Assembly: GCF_039536325.1 (NCBI RefSeq)
Contig: NZ_BAAAYO010000019.1
Span: 1 to 31,574, forward strand
Origin: Paenibacillus_AB hodogayensis
GTDB lineage: Bacteria; Bacillota; Bacilli; Paenibacillales; NBRC-103111
Direction: 5' to 3'
DNA: 31,574 bases
Positions 1 to 7,529 of this stretch are shown in pieces (positions within the stretch are counted from its first letter, which is position 1; each line of letters starts with the position of its first letter). A program made the position numbers and the translations under genes. The notes below the pieces were generated by a model that worked only from the letters and a program-made list of their open reading frames with translations, ran no database searches and was not told where the DNA came from.

Positions 1-356
1 AGCGGATGTAGCGGCTTTTGTTCGCTTTCTTGAAGATCTTCTCACGGCGTACCCGACTGGTAAAATGGCTCTTATTCTGGATAACAGCCGAATTCATCAT
101 GCCATAGCCTTACAGCCGTTTCTCAAAAAACATCCTCGTTTACAGCTAGTCTTCCTGCCGCCTTACAGTCCAAACCTTAACCCCGTTGAAGGGCTATGGC
201 TGTGGCTCAAAGCAGACGTGGTCAATAACATCTTCTTTGAAAAGTTCTATACGATCAGGCTTCATGTGAGCCAATTCATGAAGCGGATCAATAAGCATCC
301 GATGCAAACCATCGATCGTCTGCTTGTTCGGTTATGATCTTAATTGCGTTCTATAT
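1..356 (+). mobile_element. IS630-family insertion sequence, right end only
   Basis: The element enters from beyond the left edge. It is recognised from the transposase C-terminus and from the abrupt end of the neighbouring DUF4435 frame. After the transposase stop only about 20 bases remain before sequence that still encodes a sensible DUF4435 segment, so the element boundary probably lies between 338 and 357. A run of alternating T and A at about 352-357 fits the TA target that IS630/Tc1-mariner elements duplicate. The terminal inverted repeat cannot be confirmed because the left end is outside the window. Confidence 0.7.
2..337 (+). CDS. IS630-family transposase, C-terminal part (5' end outside window)
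   Basis: This is the C-terminal part of a DDE transposase that cuts and joins the ends of an IS630-family element. The frame is open from base 2, upstream of the first internal ATG at 65, so the gene runs in from outside the window and about 111 residues are visible. The second catalytic aspartate lies in LILDNSRIHHA. The conserved block PPYSPNLNPVE carries the last catalytic acidic residue, followed by a W-x-W-x-K stretch. The frame ends at TGA 335-337. What is visible is intact, but activity cannot be judged without the N-terminal half and the left inverted repeat. Confidence 0.88.
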   Translation, partial: ADVAAFVRFLEDLLTAYPTGKMALILDNSRIHHAIALQPFLKKHPRLQLVFLPPYSPNLNPVEGLWLWLKADVVNNIFFEKFYTIRLHVSQFMKRINKHPMQTIDRLLVRL

Positions 357-633
357 AGATCAGCGAAATATTTTCTATACTATAGAAGTTGATAGGAAAT
401 AATTTTTCATGACTAATCTCTTCATAATCATGATCTATTATTCCATAACTGTTTGGCTGAGATTCAACTTTAGCTCTAATATTACTACAGTTACCACCAT
501 TATCTATAAATTTATCAGAAAACTCCTCTAATTGTTGATAAAAAATTTTATTTGACTTACCCTCAACATAAATAATCGGCTGAGTAACAAGTTTCAATTT
601 TCCTCTATTGTATTTTTCTTTATTATAGTTCAT
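340..633 (-). pseudogene. DUF4435 (Toprim-like, AriB-like) protein truncated by the IS
   Basis: The 97-residue remnant starts with ATG at 633, four bases after the ATPase stop, preceded by GAAAGAAGTG. An in-frame codon at 666 would overlap the ATPase and is less likely. Visible are IIYVEGKSNKIFY, which fits the catalytic glutamate of a Toprim fold, GIIDHDYE, which fits its D-x-D, and FYSIENISL, like the conserved IEN-L segment of DUF4435 proteins. Family members are usually two to three times longer. The frame stops at 340 in sequence that probably belongs to the IS end. In PARIS systems AriB is a DUF4435 Toprim nuclease held by an AriA ATPase; with most of its C-terminus gone this copy should be inactive. 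Calling it AriB rather than another DUF4435 protein is inference. Confidence 0.7.
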
Positions 634-637
634 ATCA

Positions 638-1852
638 TTACACTTCTTTCGCAATATTACCTTCAATTGCCATAAAGTCTTCGTAGATATATGGAGCGTG
701 AGTTGCTATAAACAAAGTCTTACCATTAGTTAAAACATGTAAATCAGTAATTATTTTATTCTGGTAATTCAATGATAATGATAATTCTGGCTCGTCAATT
801 AAATAAATATCTACATCATTTAAAAGTATTTCTAAGAAAAGAAAGGTTATTTTCTTTTCTCCAGATGATAACTTATCAAAAGTCATTTCCTCGGAATTTT
901 TCAAAAAAATTAGTTCATTAATATTTTGAAGTTCTATTTTAATATCTGCATATTTAATTATGATATTATTAAATTTTGAAATTTTATCAAATAATTCATT
1001 TCTTTTTTGCAATAATTCATCGAACTTATTAATATCAATGAGCTCGCTCCAAAAGAAAGTTTTTACACCATTATTGATTGCATTAATTTCCAACTCTATT
1101 TTTTTAAAAATATTCATAAAATCAATATTGTCTGTAGTTATATAGCGTGCAGATTTTAAAGATAGATTATCCATAATTTTATTTTTCTCTAAATCAAAAT
1201 TCAAGTCGATATCGTTTGACTTCAATTCATATAGCTGGTACTTTTCTTTGAGGTACGATGCTAATATTAAGACTTCTTCCACAAGATTTATAGAATGTTT
1301 TGAATTAATCTCCAAGTCAAAATCTATGGCATGCTTTATAGAATTCACTAAACTATTAGCGAAAAAATAAAGATCATTCAACCAGTTATCAAATCCAATC
1401 GGACTAAAAATATGCCAATTTGCCTGTTTAATGACTCTATCTAAATACTTTAAAATCCGATCAACTTTATGTTTCCTATTAGCAGAGCTATAAAGATATT
1501 CATTCGGAATTTCATCTATCAATAAGGACAATTTTTTCAAAGCCATCATATTTTCAAGTACAAACCCTATAAGATTTTCTTTCTCTACTTTCTTTAAACT
1601 TTCGTTAGCTAAAAATAAGGAATTATAATCCACACCATTTATTCTTAGTTCATCCAAATTCATACTATCAATAATTTTCGAGAAGTTTTCCTTTTTCTTC
1701 TCTTTAGCTAACTGATATAAAGAATTAATTGTTTGAAGAATCCTGGTTTTTCCCTGCCCATTATTCCCAAAAAAAACAGTGTTTCTATTTAAATCAAACT
1801 CTATTTTTTTTTTATTATCCTTAAAATGTAGATACAATTTATTTTCTTGCAT
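638..1852 (-). CDS. ABC/AAA-type ATPase (AriA-like, AAA_15/OLD-type), putative defence protein
   Basis: This 404-residue SMC/OLD-like ATPase has Walker A GNNGQGKT at residues 29-36, an ABC signature LSSGEKK near 328-334, Walker B YLIDEPE with the catalytic acid near 354, and a switch histidine in ATHAP near 385. The central 250 residues are probably the helical arm between the two nucleotide-binding halves. The start is firm: GAGGAGG lies five bases before ATG 1852. A DUF4435 gene follows after four bases, which is the gene order of PARIS, where AriA senses phage anti-restriction proteins and releases the AriB nuclease. Low GC and position next to an IS suggest horizontal acquisition. Other two-gene ATPase-Toprim systems are possible alternatives. 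With the partner gene truncated the module is probably not functional. Confidence 0.8.
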   Translation of the reverse strand: MQENKLYLHFKDNKKKIEFDLNRNTVFFGNNGQGKTRILQTINSLYQLAKEKKKENFSKIIDSMNLDELRINGVDYNSLFLANESLKKVEKENLIGFVLENMMALKKLSLLIDEIPNEYLYSSANRKHKVDRILKYLDRVIKQANWHIFSPIGFDNWLNDLYFFANSLVNSIKHAIDFDLEINSKHSINLVEEVLILASYLKEKYQLYELKSNDIDLNFDLEKNKIMDNLSLKSARYITTDNIDFMNIFKKIELEINAINNGVKTFFWSELIDINKFDELLQKRNELFDKISKFNNIIIKYADIKIELQNINELIFLKNSEEMTFDKLSSGEKKITFLFLEILLNDVDIYLIDEPELSLSLNYQNKIITDLHVLTNGKTLFIATHAPYIYEDFMAIEGNIAKEV

Positions 1853-2103
1853 ATGAACCTCCTCAAAATTGGATGAAATACATTTTTCACATCATTATGT
1901 ATAATAGGTTTGATTAATGTTGTATAAAAGTACCTTCTTATTTTATGCACTCTCCCATTTTTGATTGTTCCAAGATCTCACCCGTTACTTCTCTAATATT
2001 GTACTCGGAAAATCCTGATTTCTCAGATTTGGCACTATTAACTGGAACACTCCAAAAACAATTGGTTCCCCCTAGACATAAGGTATACTCCACAAATAAA
2101 TAA

Positions 2104-2481
2104 TTATTTCAACTGATTTGTCACACATCTTATTATAAAATAAATTGAATCAACTTTGTTTAGAGCATCAATAGCGTCCTCTTTACTTAAGTCATTGTAA
2201 ATGAGTACATTATAACTTGTTAATTCAGCACAATTTTCTTCAATTTGCTTAAACGCAATGTTGTATTTGGCACAAACTTTGACCAGATAAATTAAATCAT
2301 GAACACGAGTAATAGGATAATTGCATAAACTTAAATAGGATTTTAATAACGTTTCTGCACTTTGAAAACACATGAAGCAAATAATGTCAATCGGTGTCGA
2401 ACTCATCCCAAGTAAGTAATGTGCTGCTTCCCTTATCCGATTCCCCCGCGAAAATAACTCTAAAAAAACCTCTTTATTCAT
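2104..2481 (-). CDS. HEPN-domain protein of a MNT-HEPN pair
   Basis: This 125-residue all-helical protein resembles the HEPN family: the helix CFQSAETLLKSYL (residues 38-50), HDLIYLV at 61-67, and a later LTSYNVLIYND segment where relatives have a tyrosine-rich loop. Its start overlaps the end of the nucleotidyltransferase gene by eight bases (ATGAATAA), implying translational coupling. HEPN-MNT pairs act as toxin-antitoxin or defence modules in which the nucleotidyltransferase can modify the HEPN protein. The catalytic R-x4-6-H of RNase-type HEPN toxins is not seen at its usual C-terminal place. A string match at residues 15-21 (R-x5-H) lies in the first helix and may be chance. Whether it is a nuclease is therefore open. 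Confidence 0.75.
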   Translation of the reverse strand: MNKEVFLELFSRGNRIREAAHYLLGMSSTPIDIICFMCFQSAETLLKSYLSLCNYPITRVHDLIYLVKVCAKYNIAFKQIEENCAELTSYNVLIYNDLSKEDAIDALNKVDSIYFIIRCVTNQLK

Positions 2482-2800
2482 ATAATTTTATTCCTTCATT
2501 TTTGATCATATATTCAAATGTACAAGCCATTTGGGACTTTTTTGAAAATTCCACCGAATCACTTATCACCAAATCTAAAGGGATATTTACCTTTTCAATC
2601 AACCTCTTTCTAATTTTTTTTAAAATATCAATTTTACGCTCATTTGAATTTGTCACAATATATAAGTCAACATCACTATCCTTATCATATTCTCCATTTA
2701 AGTAGGATCCAAATAGATATATGCAAATTGTAGGCACACAATTTGTAATTTCCTGTATAATAGTTTTTAATTGTTCCTCTATATTGTTCAAAAGTATCAC
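2474..2800 (-). CDS. Minimal nucleotidyltransferase (MNT) of a MNT-HEPN pair
   Basis: A pol-beta-type nucleotidyltransferase of 108 residues. The motif GSYLNGEYDKDSDVDLYI starts at residue 31 and supplies the G-S and the two metal-binding aspartates at 43 and 45. A third acidic position is in IPLDLVI near 77. In characterised pairs such proteins transfer AMP to the partner HEPN toxin. The annotated start is GTG at 2800; no clear Shine-Dalgarno precedes it, and in-frame stops lie just upstream, so the protein cannot be much longer. The gene is divergent from the membrane-protein gene with only 23 bp between the starts, so each promoter must lie partly inside the other gene. Confidence 0.8.
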   Translation of the reverse strand: MILLNNIEEQLKTIIQEITNCVPTICIYLFGSYLNGEYDKDSDVDLYIVTNSNERKIDILKKIRKRLIEKVNIPLDLVISDSVEFSKKSQMACTFEYMIKNEGIKLYE

Positions 2801-2823
2801 TCGATTCAGGAGGTTTTAAAATT

Positions 2824-4464
2824 ATGGAAGTTAAAATTGGAATTAACACTACCAATATAATATTACCCGTTCGACCAAAATTGGGAAACAATAATATTTA
2901 TATTAACAAGGAAGATTGGATACAAATATTTAATTCAGAAAATTCCAATAATCAAGCTGAGCAAAAGTTTTACTACCCAGAAGTAACCAGTGATTATGAT
3001 GCTACCCAAGAGATAGAGGATTTATTTGTGAGTAAATACTTTTTACCAGGAATACAAAATCTACTCTTTTCTAAAAATGGGAAGTTTTCAGCTTTTAGGT
3101 TGAAAGAAAACTCCAAAATAATAAAAGCAAATTTCCCAGAATGCAATCAGCAACTTAGGTTTGAATGGTTATCAACAGAATTATATAAATTCAGTGATAA
3201 ATTTGCCTTTCTCGTTGTACGCGTCGCTTTGCTCCCAGAAGAAAATAATCAGGGACTTATTGATCTTGATGATTGGATAAAATTTATAAATAGAATACGG
3301 CAGAACCATAATAAATATCTAAATGCTCCTAAAATCAACTTTAAAACTTCAAAAAGAGATAATTCCCACCAAAACTCGGATATCTTTGAAGCAGTTTCCT
3401 CAATAATAGATAAATATAACTTGTTTATTTCAAATAAGATTTCAACCGATGATTTTGATTTGCAAGATTACAAATTATCTTCATTTAAATTTATTGAACC
3501 AGACAATTTTATACATGCTTGTGCACAAGTCACTAATCTAATTGAACCAAAACAGCTTTTCCGGATATCCAGTTTTGATGAAACAATAAATAATTATGAT
3601 GAGGAATTTGTGAATTGTTTTATTAAAAATAATACTTACCAACGATGGGGAGCATCGGGAAATTACACAATTGGAAATGATAACTGTTGGATTTCATTGA
3701 TAAAGATTGATAATCCTCCAAGTTATAAGTTTAACCGTTTCTCCTCAAATAACTGGTTTCCCGATCACTACTTACAAATCTTTAATAAACAGTATTTGAT
3801 TATTGCTTTATTAAACTTATTCTATAGGGAAGAATTACAAAGGTTGTCCGGTGAATATTCTACATTAGAAAATCTCAATACTCAGAGAAGTAATGCTAGA
3901 AGAATTTTATCTTCCTTTGATAATTTAAATCTTAACTATTACTTCCACAAAATTTCCAATGAAACCCAAGGCATTGAGATGTGGAATCTCTTCAACAATA
4001 TCCTAGGAATACATTCGCTTTATAATAAAGTTAAAGAAGATATGCGGGAGCTTAACCAAAGACTTATAGAAGTACATAGTGAACTTCAAAACAAAGAAAC
4101 AAAAACATTAACAATATTAGCATTCTTCACGGGAATGCTAGGCATTAATGTTTTAATTGAAAAGAAGACTACTGAAATAAGTGAATACATAAGTAATTTT
4201 ATACCAACAATTGACCAAATGTTTCCTATAGTGAGCTTCATTAGTTTGATTACTTTTGTTATCGCATCATTACTATTTCTATATATGTTACTTAATATAT
4301 TTTTTATCGTATCTCTTTTTAAAGAAAGAATTATAGTATTTATGTCACTTCTTAACAGAGGAATAAAAATAACACATAAACTAATATCAAATTTAATTAG
4401 TTATGTCTCTAAGAGAGTAACAAAAGAGAGAACCTTAGATACTCAAGAAGAAATTTCATTATAA
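2824..4464 (+). CDS. Uncharacterised 546-aa protein with two C-terminal membrane segments (CorA-like topology)
   Basis: I do not recognise a characterised family with certainty. Residues 1-400 look soluble and rich in Asn, Ile and Lys. A central WGASGNYTIGNDNCWISLI segment and a following aromatic helix resemble hypothetical proteins described as CorA-like. A charged, probably coiled-coil helix precedes a first membrane segment at about 429-445 (ILAFFTGMLGIN, comparable to the GMN end of CorA TM1) and a second at about 467-499, then a basic cytoplasmic tail. The start is supported by CAGGAGG ten bases before ATG 2824. A TATAAT at 2756-2761 inside the divergent MNT gene could be its -10 box. 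Position between a MNT-HEPN pair and a decayed gene in a defence-like island suggests a membrane effector, but that is inference. Confidence 0.6.
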   Translation: MEVKIGINTTNIILPVRPKLGNNNIYINKEDWIQIFNSENSNNQAEQKFYYPEVTSDYDATQEIEDLFVSKYFLPGIQNLLFSKNGKFSAFRLKENSKIIKANFPECNQQLRFEWLSTELYKFSDKFAFLVVRVALLPEENNQGLIDLDDWIKFINRIRQNHNKYLNAPKINFKTSKRDNSHQNSDIFEAVSSIIDKYNLFISNKISTDDFDLQDYKLSSFKFIEPDNFIHACAQVTNLIEPKQLFRISSFDETINNYDEEFVNCFIKNNTYQRWGASGNYTIGNDNCWISLIKIDNPPSYKFNRFSSNNWFPDHYLQIFNKQYLIIALLNLFYREELQRLSGEYSTLENLNTQRSNARRILSSFDNLNLNYYFHKISNETQGIEMWNLFNNILGIHSLYNKVKEDMRELNQRLIEVHSELQNKETKTLTILAFFTGMLGINVLIEKKTTEISEYISNFIPTIDQMFPIVSFISLITFVIASLLFLYMLLNIFFIVSLFKERIIVFMSLLNRGIKITHKLISNLISYVSKRVTKERTLDTQEEISL

Positions 4465-4467
4465 CAA

Positions 4468-4748
4468 TTATTCTAGATATCTCAGTTGAATCTTCACCTC
4501 GCTCGGAGACTCTTCTTCCATAAACAACATTTTGATATCATTAGAGGTACCTGTAGGTGCCCATTTCCACTTTTGTTTCTCAGTTATCTCATTTACTTCG
4601 TTCACCCTGTTGCTAAGTTTTGCATGGTTCTGACCCTTCTCGCTATCTTTGGACAGCCGCGATATTAGAAGATTTCCTTGATTCCACTGTCTGCTTCGAC
4701 AACAAGACTCTTACCTGTTTCACCTAATTGAAAAGAGGAATCCTGCCT
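4468..4748 (-). pseudogene. Degraded gene remnant, unknown product
   Basis: On the minus strand two adjacent frames read like protein. One, 4748 to 4665, contains LGETGKSLVVEADSGIKEIF and then stops. The other, 4710 to 4468, contains KQKWKWAPTGTSNDIKMLF and a last stretch ending IQLRYLE before TAA 4468-4470. No start codon with a ribosome site is visible for either. The pattern suggests the 3' end of a gene disrupted by a frameshift or stop. The family is not recognised. The stretch is AT-rich like the rest of the island and ends just downstream of the converging membrane-protein gene. The plus-strand frame here looks like a shadow. Confidence 0.3.
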
Positions 4749-4757
4749 CTACCCTAG

Positions 4758-4807
4758 TTAATAGACAAAAACACCTGATTTCAGCTTCAGGTGTTTTTGT
4801 CTATTAA
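4758..4807. terminator. Bidirectional intrinsic terminator at island edge
   Basis: A 21-bp perfect inverted repeat (4758-4778 and 4787-4807) encloses an 8-base loop. The arms contain AAAAACACCTGA and TCAGGTGTTTTT, so either strand gives a GC-containing stem followed by a U-run. It lies between the plus-strand membrane-protein gene and the minus-strand rlmD-type gene and should stop transcription from both sides. It also marks the change from AT-rich island to GC-rich core sequence. Confidence 0.85.
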
Positions 4808-4916
4808 TCTATTATTTATTTCGTCAACAATCAGTCAACTCTACTATTCTCTAGCCTCTGTTTCACACTTTCATTTCATCAGTACTACTCCCCAAACCCG
4901 CACCACCACTGCATTC

Positions 4917-6539
4917 TTAGCGATCTGTACCATTCCTTACCAACAAAGCCACCGATTCTACGTGAACGGTATGCGGAAACATATCCACCGGCTGGACCTC
5001 CACCGTGCGGTAGCCGCCGTCTTCCAGGAGGCGGAGGTCGCGGGCGAGGGTGGACGGGTTGCACGAGACGTAGACGACGCGGCGCGGCTGCATTGCCACG
5101 ATCGTCTCAAGCAAAGCGGCGTCGCAGCCTTTGCGAGGCGGGTCGACGACGATGACGTCGGCCCGGACACCCGCAGCGCGCCAAGTCGGGAGAACCTCCT
5201 CGGCTTTGCCGACGGCAAATTCGACGTTGTCGATGCCGTTCAGCTCGGCATTGCGCCGGGCATCCTCGATCGCCTCGGGCACTACCTCTACTCCATATAC
5301 GCGTTTCGCCCGCTGCGCTAGGAACAACGAGATCGTCCCGACGCCGCAATAAGCGTCGATTACGGTCTCATTGCCGGTCAGACCGGCATACTCCAGCGCT
5401 TTGCCGTACAACACCTCGGTCTGAGTCGGGTTCACCTGGTAGAACGAATGGGCGGATATCGCAAACCGCACGTCCCCGATCGTATCATAAATACGATCGT
5501 TACCCCACAACACGGATGTCTCCGCTCCCATCACCGTGCCGTCCGATCCATCATGAACGTTATGGCATACGCTGGCTACGCCGGGCACCCGCTTGACGAT
5601 ACGGGCCGCGAGTTCCTTCGCATGGGGAAGCTTGCGCTTATCCGTTACAAGCACTATCATCGTCTCGCCGGTGTGGAAACCGGTCTTGACGATTACATGG
5701 CGCAAGCCGCTTTGCTTCCCGGCATCGTAAGCGGGAATGCCTAGTTGGCCGGCTTCCTCCTTCACGATGCTCACGATGGCATCGGCCGTCTCGCTGCGGA
5801 TGAGGCAGCGTTCGGCATCGACGATCCGGTGACTGCCGGTCGCAAAAAAACCGGCCACAACTCGGCCATCCCGCTCCCCGAAAGGAACCTGTACTTTATT
5901 CCGGTATCGCCACGGATCGGCCATCCCGATCGTGGGGTGTACGACGACCCCGGCAGCGACCGGATCGGCAGCATCAACGAGGGCGGCGACAGTGGGCGTA
6001 CGGGCTTCCTCCTCGCCGTTCAAGGAGCGACCAGGCGCCGAACCTTCGCCGACTTCTCCTAAGCCGGCAACGTGAAGCTTGCCGATCCTTCGCAAATTGT
6101 CCGCTACATGCCGTCGTTTCCACTGCAATTGCGCTTCGTAATCCAGATGCTGCAGCTGGCAGCCGCCGCACTCTCCGAATACCGGACAAGGGGGTTCGAC
6201 CCGCTGCGGACTCGGCTCCAGCACCTGAAGCAGCCGCGCGAAGCCGTATTGTTTTTTGATGCCGGTCACTTGCGCTTCCACCTGTTCGCCAGGCAGCGCT
6301 CCATGAACAAAAAGGGTAAAGCCGTCGGTGCGGCCCACCCCTTCTCCCTCATGTCCGATTCCGTTGACCTGAACCTTCACCCGTTCCTGCATCGCGACCG
6401 GTGCCGAGACGGCGGAGGAAGCCGATGCAGAGGATGGACCGCGGCGACGGTCGCGCTTGTCCGGCTGCCCGTTCCGCTCCGCTCTTTCCTGCGATCCGCC
6501 CCGCTTCGTTCGACCGCTTGGGCCGTATCGTTTTGCCAC
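4917..6539 (-). CDS. 23S rRNA (uracil-C5)-methyltransferase, RlmD/RlmCD (RumA) family
   Basis: This SAM-dependent enzyme of the TrmA/RumA family methylates uracil C5 in 23S rRNA; the Bacillus orthologue RlmCD modifies two sites. Order of parts: a basic, Ser/Arg-rich tail (1-49), a TRAM RNA-binding domain (about 51-107), the iron-sulfur cysteines C-x5-C-x2-C at 118, 124 and 127, then the Rossmann methyltransferase domain with VIVVDPPRKG near 462-471 and the catalytic cysteine in YVSCNPST near 493. The GTG start at 6539 follows GGAGTG eight bases away and lies 19 bases after dgkB, so the two are probably co-transcribed. At 540 residues it is longer than usual, through the N-terminal tail and an insertion at about 158-198. 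Translation could instead begin at Met50. Confidence 0.93.
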   Translation of the reverse strand: MAKRYGPSGRTKRGGSQERAERNGQPDKRDRRRGPSSASASSAVSAPVAMQERVKVQVNGIGHEGEGVGRTDGFTLFVHGALPGEQVEAQVTGIKKQYGFARLLQVLEPSPQRVEPPCPVFGECGGCQLQHLDYEAQLQWKRRHVADNLRRIGKLHVAGLGEVGEGSAPGRSLNGEEEARTPTVAALVDAADPVAAGVVVHPTIGMADPWRYRNKVQVPFGERDGRVVAGFFATGSHRIVDAERCLIRSETADAIVSIVKEEAGQLGIPAYDAGKQSGLRHVIVKTGFHTGETMIVLVTDKRKLPHAKELAARIVKRVPGVASVCHNVHDGSDGTVMGAETSVLWGNDRIYDTIGDVRFAISAHSFYQVNPTQTEVLYGKALEYAGLTGNETVIDAYCGVGTISLFLAQRAKRVYGVEVVPEAIEDARRNAELNGIDNVEFAVGKAEEVLPTWRAAGVRADVIVVDPPRKGCDAALLETIVAMQPRRVVYVSCNPSTLARDLRLLEDGGYRTVEVQPVDMFPHTVHVESVALLVRNGTDR

Positions 6540-6558
6540 GATTGATACACTCCGTTAC

Positions 6559-7467
6559 TTATTTATAGGTGGACGTCCCGGACTCGTCGACGAAAATATG
6601 TAAATGATCCGGCAGTACCGATATCGTACAAGGCAGCGTGCCGCCAAACTCGCCGTCCAGGTTCAATTGCACATAGTCCGGGGAAGTGACCTGAATGCTC
6701 TGCGTCTTGAAATGAATGACATGCGGATCGTTCATATGCTCCCCGCGCAGCGCGGACGAGACGATGCGGATAAACTCGGCCAAATTGCATTTGCGCAAAA
6801 TGAAGACGTCGAGCAGCCCGTCGCTCAAGCTCGCATCCGGCGCAAGCCGCTCGAAGCCGCCGACCGAATTGCTATTGCAGATCAGGAACATCATGACTTC
6901 CTCGTGAACATGCTTTTCCTTGGAAACAAAGCTCAGCTCGGTCGGCCGCAGACGCGGCAGCTTCTCGAGCCCCTTCATATAATAAGCGAGCTGTCCGAGC
7001 ATCGTCTTCAGCTTGCTCGGCACCTCGTACGTAAGCTCGGTCATCGAACCGCCGCCGGCAATGTTGATGAAATACCGCTGGTTGACCTTGCCTACGTCGA
7101 TCTTCCGGGTATGCTGCTGCAAGATCAGATCGACCGCGAACTCCCAGTGCTTCGGAATGCCGAGCGCCCGAGCAAAATCGTTGGTCGTACCGACCGGCAG
7201 TATGCCGAGCGGCGGACGACGCTCTTTCTCCGCCATGCCGTTAATCACTTCATACAGCGTACCGTCCCCGCCTGCGGCGATGATGACATCGAAGCCGCGG
7301 TCGATCGCATCGGCGGCGGCAACGGCCGCGTCGCCTTCCCCGATCGTGGCGTGCGTGGACGTTTCCAGTCCGCCATACTCGAGCCGTTGCAAAATCTCCG
7401 GCAATCTTCGTTTCATTTCTTCGCGACCGGAGGTCGGATTGTAGATCAATCTGGCGCGTTTCGCCAT
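6559..7467 (-). CDS. Diacylglycerol kinase DgkB
   Basis: A soluble diacylglycerol kinase that phosphorylates diacylglycerol to phosphatidate, returning lipoteichoic-acid by-products to phospholipid synthesis. The 302 residues match DgkB length. The nucleotide-binding signature GGDGT is at 66-70 and GTTNDFAR at 93-100; a conserved glycine-rich INIAGGGSMTEL follows, and the C-terminal beta domain includes QLNLDGE. ATG 7467 is preceded by GGGGGA at eight bases. In Bacillus subtilis dgkB also sits directly upstream of the RlmCD gene, so the neighbourhood supports orthology. It lies 62 bases downstream of the CbiX-like gene and may share its transcript. Confidence 0.95.
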   Translation of the reverse strand: MAKRARLIYNPTSGREEMKRRLPEILQRLEYGGLETSTHATIGEGDAAVAAADAIDRGFDVIIAAGGDGTLYEVINGMAEKERRPPLGILPVGTTNDFARALGIPKHWEFAVDLILQQHTRKIDVGKVNQRYFINIAGGGSMTELTYEVPSKLKTMLGQLAYYMKGLEKLPRLRPTELSFVSKEKHVHEEVMMFLICNSNSVGGFERLAPDASLSDGLLDVFILRKCNLAEFIRIVSSALRGEHMNDPHVIHFKTQSIQVTSPDYVQLNLDGEFGGTLPCTISVLPDHLHIFVDESGTSTYK

Positions 7468-7529
7468 CGACCCATTCCCCCATCTAGGAATCTTTCTCTA
7501 TTGTGAGCGATTTGTTTAAACGTGCCTAC

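Noticed and set aside
2685..2891. 68-codon minus-strand frame across the MNT and membrane-protein starts
   Set aside because: No ribosome site and no recognisable sequence; overlaps two better supported starts.
4791..5321. Plus-strand 176-codon frame opposite the 3' end of the RlmD-type gene
   Set aside because: Begins in the terminator and runs antisense to conserved methyltransferase motifs.
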